A stretch of 59,277 nt of DNA from an uncultured Prevotellaceae bacterium (GCA_902786665.1 CADADN010000015.1:1-59277); one strand, 5' to 3'; numbered from the stretch's first letter, positions 1-8,914 are shown. Notes: generated from the sequence alone by a model not told the origin. Numbers and translations: made by a program.

Positions 1-263
1 GCAATCAACCTGTCGACTTCCTTTTTCGCATAGAGTTTCCGTCCTCCCACCATGGTGTGGGGGATGGTTTGCCTCTTCTCAATACGCCACAGAGTAGAGA
101 GGGAGAGCCGGGCATAGCGGCATAGTTCCTCCCGAGTCAAGTACTTCTCCTCCTCACCCATGATGCTTTCCAACTGTTGCCGGAACTCATGTGAGCGGAG
201 GTAATCATTCACAAACTCCTTGATTAGTCTTTTTATTTCAGGAGCATAATCATCAGTATTCAT
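1..263 (-). CDS. Excisionase-like helix-turn-helix protein, cut off by the left edge
   Basis: The ATG lies at 263-261 and the frame runs open off the left edge (87 codons visible). The product begins MNTDDYAPEIKRLIKEFVND and continues with a segment reading YLTREELCRYARLSLSTLW and then a GGRKLYAKKEVDRLI motif. That pattern, a helix-turn-helix followed by a wing that ends in a KKEVD-type helix, is typical of the helix_turn_helix type 17 / excisionase family found in Bacteroidota mobile elements, where it acts as a DNA-binding recombination directionality factor or small regulator. It lies just downstream of the AbiE pair on the same strand, in keeping with an accessory element. The C terminus is unseen, so the exact role is open. 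Confidence 0.6.
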   Translation of the reverse strand, partial: MNTDDYAPEIKRLIKEFVNDYLRSHEFRQQLESIMGEEEKYLTREELCRYARLSLSTLWRIEKRQTIPHTMVGGRKLYAKKEVDRLI

Positions 264-288
264 AAAAACAAGATTTTATGAGTACTAC

Positions 289-1344
289 CTACATGTTACA
301 AATAAAAAGAAGAAATGGTAAGTGCCTTAATCTAACTTGCAATTCTTCAAGTCGCTTGATTAACAAATCAAAGTCCAAAGGATTGCCGTATATGAAACTT
401 GACTTCATATTTTCGTAGTCACTTCGGAATCGATTGAGTATTTCACCTGAAGGACAGAAAGAAATCATATTTGGCATGTCAAGTGAATAGTCAACACCTC
501 CAACATGATAGAACTTCTTCCGATGTTCAACAATCTCAGTGTATAGTGACATATTCCGCAAGGCTGACTTTGCGTAGTCGGTATCCATCAATTTCTCCAA
601 ATCATACAAGTGCCGGCTCATGCGAAGTGTTCTAGGATTCCTTCGCTGATACTCCTCGTTCAACAAGAAGGCTTTTTCAAGAAATGTCCGTGAGGGTGAT
701 ATGGTGGCAATATTTGATACCGTGTCCCCATCATCATCACCAAAGACATCGGAAATCAAAGAAGAGATACGTTTGATTTCGTATGGCTCTTTCATTGACA
801 AACAACTAATCTCGATTTTCACTACAGGCTTGATGTAGGAATGTCCGGAATGAAAAATGCTTGGATAATGAACAAGAAGAACGGTGGGGTCGGCATCGTG
901 GTCGATGGGCTTCTCGCCCTCTGCCGTCATGTGGGTGGTGACAGCTTCCACAATAACGTCAAGCCCTGTCTCTTTCAGTTTCATTTCAAGTTCTGTTTTC
1001 AACTCACCATGGATGAAGTCGTGTGATGACTTGCGAAGCATCTTTATCTGGTTGTTGTTCTCGCACCGGGCACACGACAAGCTCTTCTCTTTCAAGAAGA
1101 ACTCCCGAAATAGTGCGATGTCTATGTCCTCGCTGAACCGGTTGATTAGGTTCCATCCCTTGCTGAGACTCGTGCCGCCTTTGAAAAACGTGTATTTTGA
1201 GATGCTTAGGTCAAACAAAACTTTCAGCACCGTTGTCACCCACCAGTCTTTCTCTATGGATTCCGGGTCTATGTCCTTCAAATCAGAAACGTGGTTGACC
1301 ATATATAGACGGTCAGCCAGGTTGTTATCTATCCATCTGCTCAT
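289..1344 (-). CDS. abiEii: AbiEii-type nucleotidyltransferase toxin (type IV TA)
   Basis: A protein of 351 residues. Near residue 57 it has KGGTSLSKGWNLINRFSEDI followed by DIAL, the GG(T/S)xLS ... R-x-S-x-D-x-D signature of the AbiEii/AbiGii nucleotidyltransferase fold (the two Asp bind metal). In characterised AbiE systems the toxin is an NTP-dependent transferase that blocks growth on phage infection. The frame extends to a TTG at 1350, but the ATG at 1344 is the better start. It overlaps the upstream antitoxin gene by 20 bp, so the two are co-translated. The 5' part (1254-1318) is repeated at 8850-8914. Function is by family; activity is not shown. Confidence 0.85.
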   Translation of the reverse strand: MSRWIDNNLADRLYMVNHVSDLKDIDPESIEKDWWVTTVLKVLFDLSISKYTFFKGGTSLSKGWNLINRFSEDIDIALFREFFLKEKSLSCARCENNNQIKMLRKSSHDFIHGELKTELEMKLKETGLDVIVEAVTTHMTAEGEKPIDHDADPTVLLVHYPSIFHSGHSYIKPVVKIEISCLSMKEPYEIKRISSLISDVFGDDDGDTVSNIATISPSRTFLEKAFLLNEEYQRRNPRTLRMSRHLYDLEKLMDTDYAKSALRNMSLYTEIVEHRKKFYHVGGVDYSLDMPNMISFCPSGEILNRFRSDYENMKSSFIYGNPLDFDLLIKRLEELQVRLRHLPFLLFICNM

Positions 1345-1960
1345 TTTCAATTTCTTTTTTTAGGGTCGTCACAATTTTACGAATCCAAGCGGGGGCCAGT
1401 AGTACATCATTCTGCCAGGTGTTGTCCTCAGGGTGTTCCTTCAACAACTTACGGATAATGCCAACATGCTCGTCTGTCAGGTTATCCTTGCCAATGGCTT
1501 TCATTGCCTGTACAAGGATGGGCATCAACTCGCCTTTGTATTCAAAGTTCTTAGGCACGCTGCGTTTCAGCCTGATGGAACGATTTCCAAGTTTTATCTC
1601 CCTGGCAGAACCACTGGTGATATACTCGGAATTCATTGGCACCTGTGTGGATAGTCCCAACAGGTTCATGGCAGTGTTGCCTGTTGGTAGTATTTTAGCC
1701 CTGTCTCTCTTCGCTATCGCTTTCACAATGTCGCCAACAGGCGGAAATACGATGCCGAATTTACTTCTCATAGGTTTAACGTAGATACCGTATGATAAGC
1801 GTGTTATCAAACCTTCTTCACATAAGTCTGACAAAACGTGACGAATATATTCATCGTCAAATTGCTGGAAGCTACTATTAAAGAATAGGCTCCCATCTTT
1901 GCTTGTAGAAATAATCTTCCTGATATCCTTTATTACACCCATATTTACGGATAATAGCAT
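1325..1960 (-). CDS. abiEi: AbiEi-type antitoxin / autorepressor (DUF6088-like)
   Basis: A 211-residue protein with an N-terminal winged-helix region (GSLFFNSSFQQFDDEYIRHV and then LCEEGLITRLSYGIYVKP) of the kind found in AbiEi antitoxins, followed by a mixed domain with KLGNRSIRLKRSVPKNFEY. In the family the N-terminal domain binds inverted repeats in the promoter and represses the operon, and the rest is needed to counter the toxin. ATG codons at 1960 and 1942 are both possible; the second gives the length more usual for the family (MGVIKDIRK). The gene heads the abiE pair and has its own promoter at 2005-2033 and an operator-like dyad at 1965-1993. Confidence 0.8.
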   Translation of the reverse strand: MLLSVNMGVIKDIRKIISTSKDGSLFFNSSFQQFDDEYIRHVLSDLCEEGLITRLSYGIYVKPMRSKFGIVFPPVGDIVKAIAKRDRAKILPTGNTAMNLLGLSTQVPMNSEYITSGSAREIKLGNRSIRLKRSVPKNFEYKGELMPILVQAMKAIGKDNLTDEHVGIIRKLLKEHPEDNTWQNDVLLAPAWIRKIVTTLKKEIENEQMDR

Positions 1961-1964
1961 TTTT

Positions 1965-1993
1965 ACTCACACTTTTTGCAAAAATTTGTGAGT
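1965..1993 (-). promoter_or_regulatory. Candidate AbiEi operator (nested palindromes)
   Basis: ACTCACA (1965-1971) and TGTGAGT (1987-1993) form a 7-bp inverted repeat around a perfect 12-bp palindrome TTTTTGCAAAAA (1973-1984). It sits between the promoter (2005-2033) and the antitoxin start, where a bound repressor would block the transcript. AbiEi proteins are known to bind inverted repeats upstream of their own gene; binding here is inference. Confidence 0.5.
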
Positions 1994-2004
1994 GTTTTTG
2001 GCTG

Positions 2005-2033
2005 CAAAGATAATGATTTTTCTCATAAAACAA
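2005..2033 (-). promoter_or_regulatory. abiE promoter, Bacteroidota type
   Basis: On the minus strand TATCTTTG (2012-2005) matches TAnnTTTG, and a TTG lies 18 nt upstream (2033-2031). Transcription would start near 1999 and run into the abiEi gene. Confidence 0.6.
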
Positions 2034-2116
2034 TCATTGATGTTTGAAAAAAGAAAACCATACATTTGTTGACCATTGAAATAATTGCAATATTTCCCAC
2101 TTTTTGCCCCCGCACC

Positions 2117-2653
2117 TTATCTCAATTTCGTCAGTTTGAGGATGGCGGAGAGCGTTTCAGTGTCCAAACCATTCAATTCTTCCATGATTTTTTCTCTCTT
2201 CTTGTCTTCCCCACCATCTCTGAGGAGTTTTGAGTTGTAAGCCATCATCGTTGTCATGTTGTAGCGCGAGAGGTAGTTGAGCGTGGTGGCGCTGCCTGAG
2301 GTCATTGTGTGCCCCATCATCGTGGAGATGTATTCTGCGGGTACACCTGCATCGCGGAGGTTGGTAGCATAGGAATGGCGGCACCAGGTGGGGAATGGTT
2401 TCTCTACCATTCCAATCAACATGGTGATGACCTCCATGCGGTCGGCGACATTGGAGTTTTCCAAATAGACAAGTTCCTTGATGCGCTCTTCGGTTGTATC
2501 CTCCTTGATGATCACCTTGTTGACCACCTTGTTTAGCTTGAGGCCATACCGAAGACGGAACTCGACAGGCGCAACAACGTGGAGGCGGCCATGTTCCTTT
2601 CTTCTCTCTTCTTGTCTTCCTCGTTTGGCACCATTATTGTCCGTTAAAATCAT
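2117..2653 (-). pseudogene. Tyrosine recombinase remnant (C-terminal half of catalytic domain)
   Basis: Residues about 90-140 read WCRHSYATNLRDAG, then YISTMMGHTM and TTLNYLSRYN, which match the HxxR box, the (L/M)GH box and the catalytic Tyr of phage-type integrases. The SAM-like core-binding domain and the first catalytic Arg are missing, and the first 50 or so residues (GAKRGRQEERRKEHGR) look like unrelated or frame-shifted sequence. The frame therefore looks like a broken integrase that once mobilised this island. The gene lies between the AbiE pair and the TOTE operon, on the same strand. A very short functional protein cannot be excluded but is unlikely. Confidence 0.65.
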
Positions 2654-2683
2654 CACAGGTGGTGGGCAAACCTAATACTGCTG

Positions 2684-3742
2684 TTACTTCTTGCATCTGA
2701 ATCTTGGACATTGCTCTGCGTGGTCAGGCTTGACCCTTTGCTTAGGCAACCCCAAGGTGATGTAGCAACCGCAGTTGGCCCATCCGCCTCTGTTCGCCCA
2801 ACTGAGGTTTGACTGGCAGTTGAAGCAACTTCTTTGGCTCGGGTCTATGGAGGGCCTTTCTCTTTTCCGTTGTCTTTCCTCTTGCAAACGCCTTTGTTCC
2901 TGCTGCCATGCAAGCATCTCCTGCCGTTCTTCCTCTTCTTCCTTCTTGCGAAGCCTCAACGCCTCTTTCTCTTGTTCGTATAGTTCGATCTTGCAAAGGC
3001 GGTACCTGTTCCCACTGTTCTCAATGACCAAGGGAGAATGTGCTTTCATCACGGCGCAACAATCGTCACTTAACTCACACTGGACGCATTCGCTCTCACA
3101 AACGACCCTCACCGCCTTCCCTGCCTTTCGGTAAATCTCGTCAATCCGGGTGAAGTAATCCTCATTGTTCAGCCACTTCCTGTCTTCGGCTGATTCCAGA
3201 AGGAAACGCTCCAATGTCTCCAATGACTGGTTGGACAGGTCCACCTCAAGACAAGTGAGGTTCTTGTAATCAAGTGCATGCTTGTGCTGCACTTTGTACA
3301 GGAACACGAACTCAATCAAATACTGTTTGTCGTCATTGGTGGTGGCGATTACATCCGGTTGCTTGTCCTCCCGCTCATATCGGCTGTCGATTCTGACATC
3401 CTTGAACTCAACATCCCTCTCCCTGAAAATGCCATAATATGATGGCAGGTGGATGCGTTTTCTTGTCTGTATGATTTGTTCGGCCAATTTGTACATGACC
3501 ACCTGATAGCAGATGTTCAGGTTTGCGCCACGATTGTCACTATGATGGGCGAAGCCGTGTTCTTTCACATCACCATGGCGGGCTACAAGCTTTTCACGAC
3601 AATTTGGACAAACACACCCACACTGCAAGCCACGTGGCACATCATCCACATGCACCATCCTCCCATCTGCATTCTCCGCCCAGGAAAAAATGAAATCGCG
3701 TGCCATTTTCCTATCTTCCTTTCCTATTTTACAATTTGTCAT
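2684..3742 (-). CDS. CoiA-like zinc-finger nuclease
   Basis: A 352-residue protein (340 if ATG 3706, MARDFIFSW, is used). The N-terminal part has C-x-C-x2-C with H(G)FAHHSD further on (GCVCPNCREK ... HGFAHHS), the zinc region of CoiA-like proteins. The centre has PDVIATTNDDKQYLIEF, a PD-(D/E)xK-type nuclease core (Asp then Ile-Glu). A Cys cluster follows (CESECVQCELSDDCC), then a charged coiled coil of about 50 residues, and a C-terminal ribbon (SCFNCQ ... NCGC ... CPRF). CoiA proteins act on DNA during competence. Here the ATG at 3742 overlaps the stop of the helicase gene (ATGA), so it belongs to the conflict operon; I infer a nuclease partner of that system. Confidence 0.65.
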   Translation of the reverse strand: MTNCKIGKEDRKMARDFIFSWAENADGRMVHVDDVPRGLQCGCVCPNCREKLVARHGDVKEHGFAHHSDNRGANLNICYQVVMYKLAEQIIQTRKRIHLPSYYGIFRERDVEFKDVRIDSRYEREDKQPDVIATTNDDKQYLIEFVFLYKVQHKHALDYKNLTCLEVDLSNQSLETLERFLLESAEDRKWLNNEDYFTRIDEIYRKAGKAVRVVCESECVQCELSDDCCAVMKAHSPLVIENSGNRYRLCKIELYEQEKEALRLRKKEEEEERQEMLAWQQEQRRLQEERQRKRERPSIDPSQRSCFNCQSNLSWANRGGWANCGCYITLGLPKQRVKPDHAEQCPRFRCKK

Positions 3743-6573
3743 TTCAATATCGCCTCCTGTAGGCTTGTCGCTATCTCTGGGTTCTTGAACCGGATGAGAT
3801 TATCTTCTGCGGAATGAAAACCGAGGATTTTGACACTGCCATACCAAATGAGATTTTTGTCGATGATGGCTGCATGGAGAGAAAGATGCGCGTTGCTGAC
3901 GACATCTATTCCATGCTGCTTCAATCTGGCGGTCTCATCATTCTCTTCCCTTGTATAAAGTACGATTTCCCTTCCTATGGAAACGAGATCGACGAGCCTG
4001 TCTGAGATTTTGGAATAGCTGTTAGCTTTTACTTTCGGACAAGAAACGATGATGGAACGTTTACATTGAGTGAGATCCGATATGAACGGCTGTTCGAAAT
4101 TCAGACCGTTGTATATCAAGTCTATTGTTGGGAACAGACTATTGAGCAACTCGTCATTTCGAATACTGTAACCAATAGAGGCATAGCCCTTCAGGCGTTT
4201 ATGGTACATGGATTCGAAGAAAGGAACACGAATGTCGATATAGTCGTAAATCTGGACATCCTGTTTGCCTTCATATTCACGGTGCAACCGACCCGCATAC
4301 TGTGCCAATGTTCCTTTCCAGGAAATGGGGTGTGCCAAGAACAAGGTGTTGAGCCGAGGACAGTCAAACCCCTCACCTACATATTTTCCGGTTGCCACGA
4401 TTATCAAAGGTTCGTCGGAAGGAATGGATTGCAGGAACTCCAGCTTTTGTCGTTTTTCCCTTGTTTTGTCTGCTCCGATCAATGTAATCACGTTTGGGCA
4501 ATGTGGCCTGAGTAAGTCTGCCAAAACGGCGACATGGGAAGTCCTTTTGGTCAGAATAATAGACGAGCGATCTTCTTTCAACGCCTCAATGACATCTTTT
4601 ATGATGAACAAATTACGGTATTCATCTTCATCCAATTGTTGCTCAGCTTTCGGAAAAGTGAGATTTTCGTCACTGACTGGCCTGAAAGGAGTGAAGCGAG
4701 GTACAAGCAACCTTTGGAAATCCTGCTCCTGCATCTGGGCCTTCGCATCGGCAGCGTATCTTATCGGACCACATTGCATGAAGATGATGGGCTGGTGGCC
4801 ATCTTGACGAATTGGGGTGGCTGTCAGACCATAAACATATCGTGCATTGACGGCTCTCATGACCTGTTCGAAATTTACCGCTGATATGTGATGGCATTCA
4901 TCAACGATGACCATGCCATAGTCTTTGACAAAGGGTTTTACTTCATTGTCCGTGATGCATGACTGCATAAGGGCAATGTCTATGATGCCGTGAAGTCTGT
5001 TGCCAGTTGATGAAAGGGTACCGATGGGCGACAAACTCTTCTTTCGTCTTCGCTTGCCGTCTTCAACCTCAGGTACATCATCAATGACAAGGAATTTCTC
5101 CAGTTCACGAACCCATTGGTCAAGCAAGGTTTTCCTATGGATCAATATCAGGGTGTTTACACCATGCCTTGCTATAAGCGCAATGCCTGTTGCGGTTTTG
5201 CCGAATGCTGTTGTCGCAAAGAGAACTCCTGTATTGTTGTTTGCCAAAGCATTTAATGCCTCATTTTGGTTGTCTCTTAACTTGCCATTGAAATGGATGG
5301 AAATGGCTTTTCCTTGGTTTGTCTTGTCATTATAGCGATATGTGACCCCTTTCTCTTGCAAAAATGTGGTGACGGCATCCTCGCATCCACGTGGCAGGGC
5401 AAGATAATCATCCGTGACATCGGCACAAGAAATGATGCGCGGTATCGAATAAGTGGAGAACCTCAATCCCTGCCGCTTGTAAAATTCGGGGTTGCGGAAA
5501 GAGGCGATGCGCCTGAGATGGTTGAGTACTTTTGAAGACAATTGGCTTAAGGGAATATAGAGCATGTTCGACTTGGTGATGACTATCTCGGATGAGAAGT
5601 CGGCTCTCTCAATCTTTGTTGCAGCAGGGACTTCCCAAGGCTTTTTCTCACTCGTCCTCGACAGTTCTCCCAATGGTTGAGAGTTGGTGTTTCTTTTTAG
5701 TACATCTTCCAATGCTGTTTCAGTGAGTTTCCCCACATTCTGCAGATACCCCCATTGATCTGTGAATGGTTCAAACCGTTCATTCACAAACACGCTGTTC
5801 CCCTTCTTGCGCGCTCGGCCTTGTAATGGAAGAGCTACGAGATTTCCAAATCCCCCTTCCGGCAACGTGTCTTGGTTAGGGAATAAACGGTCGTATGATT
5901 TGAAACTGATTTTGCCGTTCCTGTTCATGGCTTCGGTGAGGATGGCATTACCCAGCCTTCTAGCCTTGGCCGCCAGGACCGGAGTTTCAAAGAAAATCCA
6001 GACATGTGCACCATTGCCGGAACGGGAACGCTCGATGGAACAGGGTATGCTCCAGCTCTTGCAAACTCCGACATACGCCAAAACATCATCCTGGAATCCA
6101 TGTTCACAGTTCTTGTCATCGAAGTCGGCACACAACAGATGGCAGGTGTTGTCCTCCTTAAGTACATATAGGCCGATAACGTCGCTGCCATCCTCCTTTT
6201 TCCCCTCAAGGTGGTTGTAGAAATCAGAGTAGGTGAGCGGCAACAACTGACGGTTTGGACAATCAGAACAATTCTGCTTGGGCTTTCCGCATAGTTGCAG
6301 ATGCCATTTGTTCTTGCAAGCTGGCTGATAGCCGGATTTCCCACTTACCCTGCTGACCCATCTTTGAGCGAAGACATCCTCACGTCCCTTAAACAGACTT
6401 CGGAACAATTCCACCCTTTCCTCAAGAGACAGCCGTTTCTTAATCGTAGGTTTTTGTTCGACAGGAACAATGTCTTCTCCAAGTCGCTTTCGCAACTTGG
6501 CATTCTCAGCCTCCAACTCTTTGATACGCTCAATAAGTTGTTGGCGTTCTACAAGCCAGTCTTGATGATTCAT
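3739..6573 (-). CDS. TOTE-type primase-polymerase / SF2 helicase / PLD-like protein
   Basis: A 944-residue multidomain protein. Numbering from ATG 6573: coiled coil 5-35; a Cys4 cluster (C86, C95, C102, C105); an archaeo-eukaryotic primase domain with the Asp pair in CADFDD (D150, D152), then SRSGNGAHVW and GGFGNLVALPLQ, the hallmarks of the primase of TOTE conflict systems; an SF2 helicase with Walker A FGKTATG (about 458-460), DECH box (558-561) and motif VI QYAGRLHREY; and a C-terminal PLD-like half with HAAIIDKNLIWYGS. The ATG overlaps the stop of the preceding AAA gene (ATGA). TOTE systems were described from comparative genomics as counter-invader modules; their action is inferred from domains. 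The frame extends to a GTG at 6585, but the coupled ATG is the likely start. Confidence 0.85.
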   Translation of the reverse strand: MNHQDWLVERQQLIERIKELEAENAKLRKRLGEDIVPVEQKPTIKKRLSLEERVELFRSLFKGREDVFAQRWVSRVSGKSGYQPACKNKWHLQLCGKPKQNCSDCPNRQLLPLTYSDFYNHLEGKKEDGSDVIGLYVLKEDNTCHLLCADFDDKNCEHGFQDDVLAYVGVCKSWSIPCSIERSRSGNGAHVWIFFETPVLAAKARRLGNAILTEAMNRNGKISFKSYDRLFPNQDTLPEGGFGNLVALPLQGRARKKGNSVFVNERFEPFTDQWGYLQNVGKLTETALEDVLKRNTNSQPLGELSRTSEKKPWEVPAATKIERADFSSEIVITKSNMLYIPLSQLSSKVLNHLRRIASFRNPEFYKRQGLRFSTYSIPRIISCADVTDDYLALPRGCEDAVTTFLQEKGVTYRYNDKTNQGKAISIHFNGKLRDNQNEALNALANNNTGVLFATTAFGKTATGIALIARHGVNTLILIHRKTLLDQWVRELEKFLVIDDVPEVEDGKRRRKKSLSPIGTLSSTGNRLHGIIDIALMQSCITDNEVKPFVKDYGMVIVDECHHISAVNFEQVMRAVNARYVYGLTATPIRQDGHQPIIFMQCGPIRYAADAKAQMQEQDFQRLLVPRFTPFRPVSDENLTFPKAEQQLDEDEYRNLFIIKDVIEALKEDRSSIILTKRTSHVAVLADLLRPHCPNVITLIGADKTREKRQKLEFLQSIPSDEPLIIVATGKYVGEGFDCPRLNTLFLAHPISWKGTLAQYAGRLHREYEGKQDVQIYDYIDIRVPFFESMYHKRLKGYASIGYSIRNDELLNSLFPTIDLIYNGLNFEQPFISDLTQCKRSIIVSCPKVKANSYSKISDRLVDLVSIGREIVLYTREENDETARLKQHGIDVVSNAHLSLHAAIIDKNLIWYGSVKILGFHSAEDNLIRFKNPEIATSLQEAILK

Positions 6574-7445
6574 TGGATCAACCACCTTCTCAAAATGTAA
6601 TCTTTGATACTGTAGCTTACGTTTCGTTTTTTTTCTCCAATCCTTGTGATGACACCCTGCTTTTCCAGTCTAAACAGGGCAGACGCCGTATTAGCAGCAG
6701 ATAAACCGCTTTGATGTTGCACTTCTGCCGATTGAGCAACCTCTCCAGAATGCGCCAAACCAAATAATGCACGTTGAAGCACTCCTGACAGATTATCGAA
6801 CAAGAGACGGAAATACCGACTATTCTCATTGACTATTGTTTGTATGGCTTCATCGGTATTCTGGCCATGATGCATAGCCATAGCTAATGAACGGATGTAG
6901 TTTGTGTTATTTCCAAATTTTGCTGCCATGCTTAAGAAATCTTCATTTCCCTTAACCCAATCATAAACCTCCATGGGTAAGATGTCTGCATAGTCCTCTT
7001 TTTCCAATGAAGGCAGATGGAAAATACGGAAGGCATCGTAGAACGGGGCACGGTAATCGGAAAATCCTTCATAGAGTCCTGTAGATGTCGCAATCAGCAT
7101 AGGAGCGTTCTTCTTGAAAAGAAATGCACGAAGCCTGAACTGTTCATCATGGGGCAGAAATTGGAGCATCTTGTCGAAGTCATCGATTAATATGATCGTG
7201 CTTTGGTCACTGGATGCTTCCACTTTATTAATTATGTTGTCAGCAGTTACAATGTAACAATGAGGATACAAGAACTTAACAATTCGATGACCACATGCTG
7301 TCAGTTTGCTGTCAAATTCTTCTATTAGGTAGGATTTGCCAGCACCTTCTTTGCCAGATATCAGCAGGTGTTGTGGAATGGTATTAGGACGATTGTCTTT
7401 TACCAGGTCAAGAATCTGTTCCCTCTGTTGCTGTCTTTTAGTCAT
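6570..7445 (-). CDS. AAA ATPase with C-terminal winged helix (TOTE operon)
   Basis: A 291-residue P-loop ATPase: Walker A GKEGAGKS near residue 31, Walker B TIILIDDFDKM near residue 83, and a C-terminal winged-helix region (EVAQSAEVQHQSGLSAANTA, then LEKQGVITRIG). The layout resembles archaeal-type ATPases of the MNS/STAND kind, which pair an ATPase with a DNA-binding or sensor winged helix. The stop overlaps the ATG of the primase-helicase gene by 4 bp and the upstream ATPase gene ends 19 bp before it, so the three are one transcript. A role in loading or sensing for the primase-helicase is inference; the substrate is unknown. Confidence 0.7.
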   Translation of the reverse strand: MTKRQQQREQILDLVKDNRPNTIPQHLLISGKEGAGKSYLIEEFDSKLTACGHRIVKFLYPHCYIVTADNIINKVEASSDQSTIILIDDFDKMLQFLPHDEQFRLRAFLFKKNAPMLIATSTGLYEGFSDYRAPFYDAFRIFHLPSLEKEDYADILPMEVYDWVKGNEDFLSMAAKFGNNTNYIRSLAMAMHHGQNTDEAIQTIVNENSRYFRLLFDNLSGVLQRALFGLAHSGEVAQSAEVQHQSGLSAANTASALFRLEKQGVITRIGEKKRNVSYSIKDYILRRWLIQ

Positions 7446-7464
7446 ATCGGGTTCATTAAGTTAA

Positions 7465-8607
7465 TCAACAATAGGTCTCTTTCCAATAGTCGCGTAGCAA
7501 TGGTGAACGGAATCTATATTGTTCACGGTCTTTAACCAGATAGCCATCATTCATCAGCGCCCTCAAAAGCAACCCCATATCGTCGCTTTCAAATGAAGGA
7601 TACTTAGCATAGATGTGATTGAAAATGTCATCACGCTTCTTTCCTTCAGTACAGACACAAAGATATTTCAGAACTAACTTGGCTATATCCTTATTTCTCC
7701 CGTACTCCTTGCTTAAGCGTTCATACCATGTATCAAACGAACCTGTTTGTAAGAGTTTGTTATAAGCTTCATCGATATTCGCCTTTGATACTTTGCCAAC
7801 GGGAAGCCTTGAAACTATCAATTGAATAAAGAAAGGAATATTCCAGCCTATCTTTCGAAGCAGATAGTTGGTTGCATCCACACTAATCTTAATACCTACT
7901 GATGCTGTGAGTTGATTGACAAACTCCCGTGCTTCGGCATCTGAGAATGCACCAAGGTCAAAATCGGAAACGTCGTTAATCGTATCCGACATATTGTGCT
8001 GGGTTGTGAAATTCCGGACTCCAATAGAACTGCATATCAACCATCTACACTTTTCCGATGTTGCAGTCCGCAATGCCCGAAATTGGTTCATGAACGTCTT
8101 GACCTCTCGCTCGCCACCATTTGCTTCTGATAAGGATTCCAATAATACCGTAAGCTCGTCGAATACCACAAGTGTATGGTTATCCAAAGTGTTCAATACT
8201 TCTGCCAGTTCCTTGAAGTCGTCATTCTCAGATGTGCCAAATTTTACCATCGCTTTAACAGGCAGCCCGTTAGTTGACATTTCAATTCCTGAGAGCCATT
8301 TCTTCATTTTAGTCTTCACCTTATCTGTAAGACTAGCTTCGGGAAGTTTCATCAACTCGTTATGGAAGGCCCTAAAAAAATGAGTAACACTGTTTATCTC
8401 CTCCAAATCGATAAAGATAGTATTCCACCCTTTAGCACTCTGAACATCCTTCAACCTTCTGGCAAAAGACGTTTTGCCAACACGCCGTGGGGCAGCCAAC
8501 ATTAGGTTGTTGTCTTGTATCAGCACCTCTGCCTTTTTGAGTTCATTCCATCTACCAAAGAAGTCTTCACCTATTACTGGTGGTCCTATTTTCAATTTAA
8601 TGGCCAT
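7465..8607 (-). CDS. AAA ATPase, archaeal-ATPase-like (TOTE operon)
   Basis: A protein of 380 residues (384 if ATG 8619 is used). Near the N terminus VIGEDFFGRWNELKK is the G-R-x-x-E/L entry motif of the family, followed by Walker A APRRVGKTSFARRL, Walker B TLVVFDELTVLL, and a sensor segment LICSSIGVRNF. The C-terminal 90 residues look like a winged helix ending in YRFRSPLLRDYWK, the usual tail of this ATPase family. First gene of the four-gene operon; the promoter is at 8638-8669. These STAND-like ATPases often act as switches in conflict systems; the trigger here is unknown. Confidence 0.7.
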   Translation of the reverse strand: MAIKLKIGPPVIGEDFFGRWNELKKAEVLIQDNNLMLAAPRRVGKTSFARRLKDVQSAKGWNTIFIDLEEINSVTHFFRAFHNELMKLPEASLTDKVKTKMKKWLSGIEMSTNGLPVKAMVKFGTSENDDFKELAEVLNTLDNHTLVVFDELTVLLESLSEANGGEREVKTFMNQFRALRTATSEKCRWLICSSIGVRNFTTQHNMSDTINDVSDFDLGAFSDAEAREFVNQLTASVGIKISVDATNYLLRKIGWNIPFFIQLIVSRLPVGKVSKANIDEAYNKLLQTGSFDTWYERLSKEYGRNKDIAKLVLKYLCVCTEGKKRDDIFNHIYAKYPSFESDDMGLLLRALMNDGYLVKDREQYRFRSPLLRDYWKETYC

Positions 8608-8637
8608 ACAAGTAAGCATTTAACGTTTAAGATGGTG

Positions 8638-8669
8638 CAAAAATAGTGCTATTTCTGCAAAAATGCAAA
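8638..8669 (-). promoter_or_regulatory. Promoter of the TOTE operon
   Basis: Minus-strand TATTTTTG (8645-8638) fits TAnnTTTG, and TTTG (8669-8666) lies 20 nt upstream. The surrounding 200 bp (8640-8790) is very AT-rich and contains no gene. Confidence 0.55.
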
Positions 8670-8849
8670 TAAATTGCAAATTATTTATTTTCAAATTTGA
8701 AATTTAATCCAAATTTTCTATAATATTAGCGGTAGTTTGGAAAAATATTGCAGATTTGAAATATAAATTATTGAAAATATTATGGTCTTAACTTTCCGGC
8801 CTTTCGTTTCTCCAAAAGATGTTCATAGAGAATTTGCTGAGCCTTGATC

Positions 8850-8914
8850 CTATGGATTCCGGGTCTATGTCCTTCGAATCTGATACGTGGTTGACCATAT
8901 ATAGACGGTCTGCC
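8850..8914 (-). pseudogene. Fragment of a second abiEii copy (direct repeat of 1254-1318)
   Basis: 61 of 65 positions match 1254-1318 in the same orientation. Read on the minus strand it encodes ADRLYMVNHVSDSKDIDPES, the same stretch as residues 12-32 of the toxin with one Leu to Ser change. No open frame continues to either side. The rest of 8620-9005 holds the operon promoter and the palindrome at 8938-8961. Confidence 0.8.
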
